Shown here: piece after piece, positions 5,558 to 6,634 of the stretch
Layout: each line of letters starts with the position of its first letter
Position numbering within the stretch: the first letter of the stretch is position 1
Notes under the pieces: generated by a model
The model's input: the letters and a program-made list of their open reading frames with translations, nothing else
What the model was told of the DNA's origin: nothing
Databases searched by the model: none
Assembly (NCBI GenBank): GCA_021789355.1
Contig: JAJYJR010000333.1
Coordinates: 1 to 6,634 of the forward strand
DNA: 6,634 nucleotides
Origin: Chloroflexota bacterium
GTDB lineage: Bacteria > Chloroflexota > Limnocylindria > Limnocylindrales > CSP1-4
Reading direction: 5' to 3'
Position numbers and translations under genes: made by a program

Positions 5558-5995
5558 GTGGCCCGAAGCACGTGGCATGCACGCGACCTCCCGATCCTCG
5601 AGGCGGTCGCGGCGGCAGAAGAGGCCGATGCCGCGATCGACTCCGATGGACTGGCAACGGCAACCGGCCTCTCGGAGACGGCGGTCGCTCGGGGCTTGGC
5701 TGCGCTCATTGACGGGGACTACATCTCGGGCGATGACGCGAGTAGCCAGACCACGCCCTTCGCCCTGCTTGATGTGCGGCTGCGTGAACGGGGTCGGCGG
5801 GCGGTGGGCCAGTGGCCCAGCGAGGATCCCTTCGACGGGCTGATCGCGGTCCTCGAAGCGCGCCTGGCCGAAGAGACGAACACGGAGCGCAAGGGGAAGC
5901 TCGGCGCGCTCCTGGACGCCCTGCGGGGCGTGGGCCGGGACGTGGCCGTGGCTGTGCTCACGGACCTCGTGAAGCAGCACATGGGCGTGCCCTGA
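5558..5995 (+). CDS. Winged-helix-like protein with helical C-terminal domain
   Basis: A 145-residue protein beginning at GTG 5558, with GGTAGG (5544-5549) 8 nt upstream. No better ATG exists before the conserved-looking part. Residues 11-60 fit a winged helix: ILEAVAAAEE, then DGLATATGLSETAVARGLAA as helix-turn-helix, then LIDGDYISG as the wing. A short strand (FALLDVRLRERGRRAVGQWP, 68-87) leads to a helical C-terminal half (91-142) with repeated Leu/Ala heptad-like spacing, which may mediate dimer formation. DNA binding is inferred; no effector site or enzyme motif is seen. It starts 82 nt after the GIY-YIG gene on the same strand. A small CGGCC-TTCT-GGCCG hairpin (5525-5538) lies between, so co-transcription with the LexA-controlled gene is possible but not shown. 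Confidence 0.7.
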   Translation: MARSTWHARDLPILEAVAAAEEADAAIDSDGLATATGLSETAVARGLAALIDGDYISGDDASSQTTPFALLDVRLRERGRRAVGQWPSEDPFDGLIAVLEARLAEETNTERKGKLGALLDALRGVGRDVAVAVLTDLVKQHMGVP

Positions 5996-6205
5996 ACCAT
6001 TACCGCCGACCATCGCTGTTCGTCGGGCGTGAGACCCGAATCCGTCCAGGAGCCGCTGAGAGGCCGTCGAGCGTCTGCCCCGAGCTGCCGTCCCGAAATG
6101 GACGTGTACGAGCTCTCGTGGCCGCCTGACGGCGCACAGGGGCATTCGGCGGGGATTCCGTCGGCCAGATGCGGGCGTCCCGCGGCTGGCGCCGTGGGCA
6201 GACGG

Positions 6206-6244
6206 GCGAAGGACGACGTGGCGACCCCACACGTCGCCCTTCGC
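6206..6244. repeat. Long inverted repeat (15-nt arms, one mismatch)
   Basis: GCGAAGGACGACGTG (6206-6220) pairs with CACGTCGCCCTTCGC (6230-6244) over a 9-nt loop: 7 bp, one A/C mismatch, then 7 bp. No T run follows on the plus strand. It could be a hairpin in an RNA or a binding site for a dimeric protein. Confidence 0.7.
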
Positions 6245-6257
6245 GCTGGCCAGCGCG
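6242..6257. repeat. Perfect 16-bp palindrome
   Basis: CGCGCTGGCCAGCGCG is fully self-complementary. It shares three bases with the right arm of the inverted repeat just before it, so the two cannot both fold completely. A perfect even palindrome with no spacer suits a symmetric protein-binding site better than an RNA hairpin. Confidence 0.65.
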
Positions 6258-6436
6258 TCCCAAGTGTGGTGTTGTCGTCCGCATCCTTGACGCCAAGCCC
6301 TGGCCGACGATGCTCCGGCATCCCTCCGGTCTGACGAGGGACCGCGGCTCAGATGAGGTCGGCCGCGAACCCGGACGCAATCCGCCGACGCTGGGCCCAC
6401 GATCCGGGTCGACGCTCAGCCGAAAGGAGGGACGCG

Positions 6437-6634
6437 ATGAGCAGTGGCCCGCGCGACAAGCCGCCCTTCCGGGTGGCCGTGGCCGTCGCGGTCGAAGACG
6501 GTGGCGTCGGCCGCTGGCAGACCCTGCCGACCGCGTACTCGACCCACGTCCAGGCGATCAATGCCGGCAACGCCCTGTGGGTCCTTGATGCGATCCCAGA
6601 TCTGCGCGGGGTCCGGGTCGTCGGGAGCGACGGC
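6437..6634 (+). CDS. Unrecognised protein, N-terminal 66 residues (runs off window)
   Basis: ATG at 6437 follows AAAGGAGG (6423-6430) by 6 nt, the best ribosome site in the window, and the frame stays open to the last base. The product starts MSSGPRDKPPFRVAVAVAVE and continues with DGGVGRWQTLPTAYSTHVQA and a mixed helix/strand stretch ending RVVGSDG. No signal peptide or membrane helix is seen. I do not recognise the family from this fragment; the strand-like VAVAVAV and VRVVG segments suggest a soluble alpha/beta protein. Confidence 0.7.
   Translation, partial: MSSGPRDKPPFRVAVAVAVEDGGVGRWQTLPTAYSTHVQAINAGNALWVLDAIPDLRGVRVVGSDG

Larger units (their letters stand above)
5996..6436. other. 441-nt gene-free stretch with strong inverted repeats
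   Basis: Reading frames on both strands here give Arg/Pro/Ser-rich products without family features or credible ribosome sites. The long minus-strand frames also run on under the winged-helix gene. No tRNA-like T-loop sequence, CRISPR spacing or terminator with a T run was found. The notable content is the inverted repeat at 6206-6244 and the palindrome at 6242-6257. It probably holds the promoter of the gene at 6437, possibly a small RNA or a decayed gene. Confidence 0.5.

Noticed and set aside
5345..6400. A 351-codon open frame on the minus strand, and a second one at 5719-6321.
   Set aside because: Both run under the GIY-YIG and/or winged-helix genes and give Arg/Pro/Ser-rich products. 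I considered a decayed gene in 6000-6330 but saw no family signature.

Overview
The window is a GC-rich bacterial chromosomal segment. Two clues to the source are a LexA box of the GAAC-N4-GTTC type (known in Firmicutes, Actinobacteria and green non-sulfur Chloroflexota) and a Flp/class IVb pilin-like protein. Together with the composition they point to Chloroflexota or Actinobacteria, but no marker gene is present to settle it.

Layout. (1) 1-115, minus strand: the first 38 residues of a DnaQ-like DEDDh 3'-5' exonuclease. (2) 279-2197, plus strand, diverging from it: a two-gene unit with a 98-residue two-helix membrane protein followed 2 nt later by a 539-residue membrane-anchored protein. 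The latter has a cytoplasmic N-terminus, one membrane helix, a beta domain, a Pro/Thr/Arg linker and a C-terminal peptidase family G1 (eqolisin) domain. (3) 2428-3309: a 293-residue protein with a class IVb (Flp-type) prepilin N-terminus and a large beta-rich, Ig-like ectodomain, closed by a perfect 17-bp terminator hairpin. (4) 3455-3739: an unrecognised 94-residue acidic protein. (5) 3764-5008, minus strand: an apparently intact TnpB (IS200/IS605-type RNA-guided nuclease) with no TnpA. (6) 5152-5475: a 107-residue stand-alone GIY-YIG nuclease whose upstream region has a full match to the Gram-positive LexA/SOS box. (7) 5558-5995: a 145-residue winged-helix-like protein. (8) 5996-6436: no convincing gene, but two strong adjoining inverted repeats. 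(9) 6437 to the window end: the start of an unrecognised gene with a very strong ribosome binding site.

How parts may work together. The G1-domain protein and the pilin-like protein are both predicted to face outside the cell, so 279-3309 looks like a surface module. The aligned catalytic Gln of the G1 domain is Glu, so it may be a non-standard or non-catalytic member. The second half holds nucleic-acid proteins: TnpB, the GIY-YIG nuclease and the HTH protein. The most interesting single signal is the LexA box at 5099-5112, which predicts that the small GIY-YIG nuclease is induced by DNA damage.
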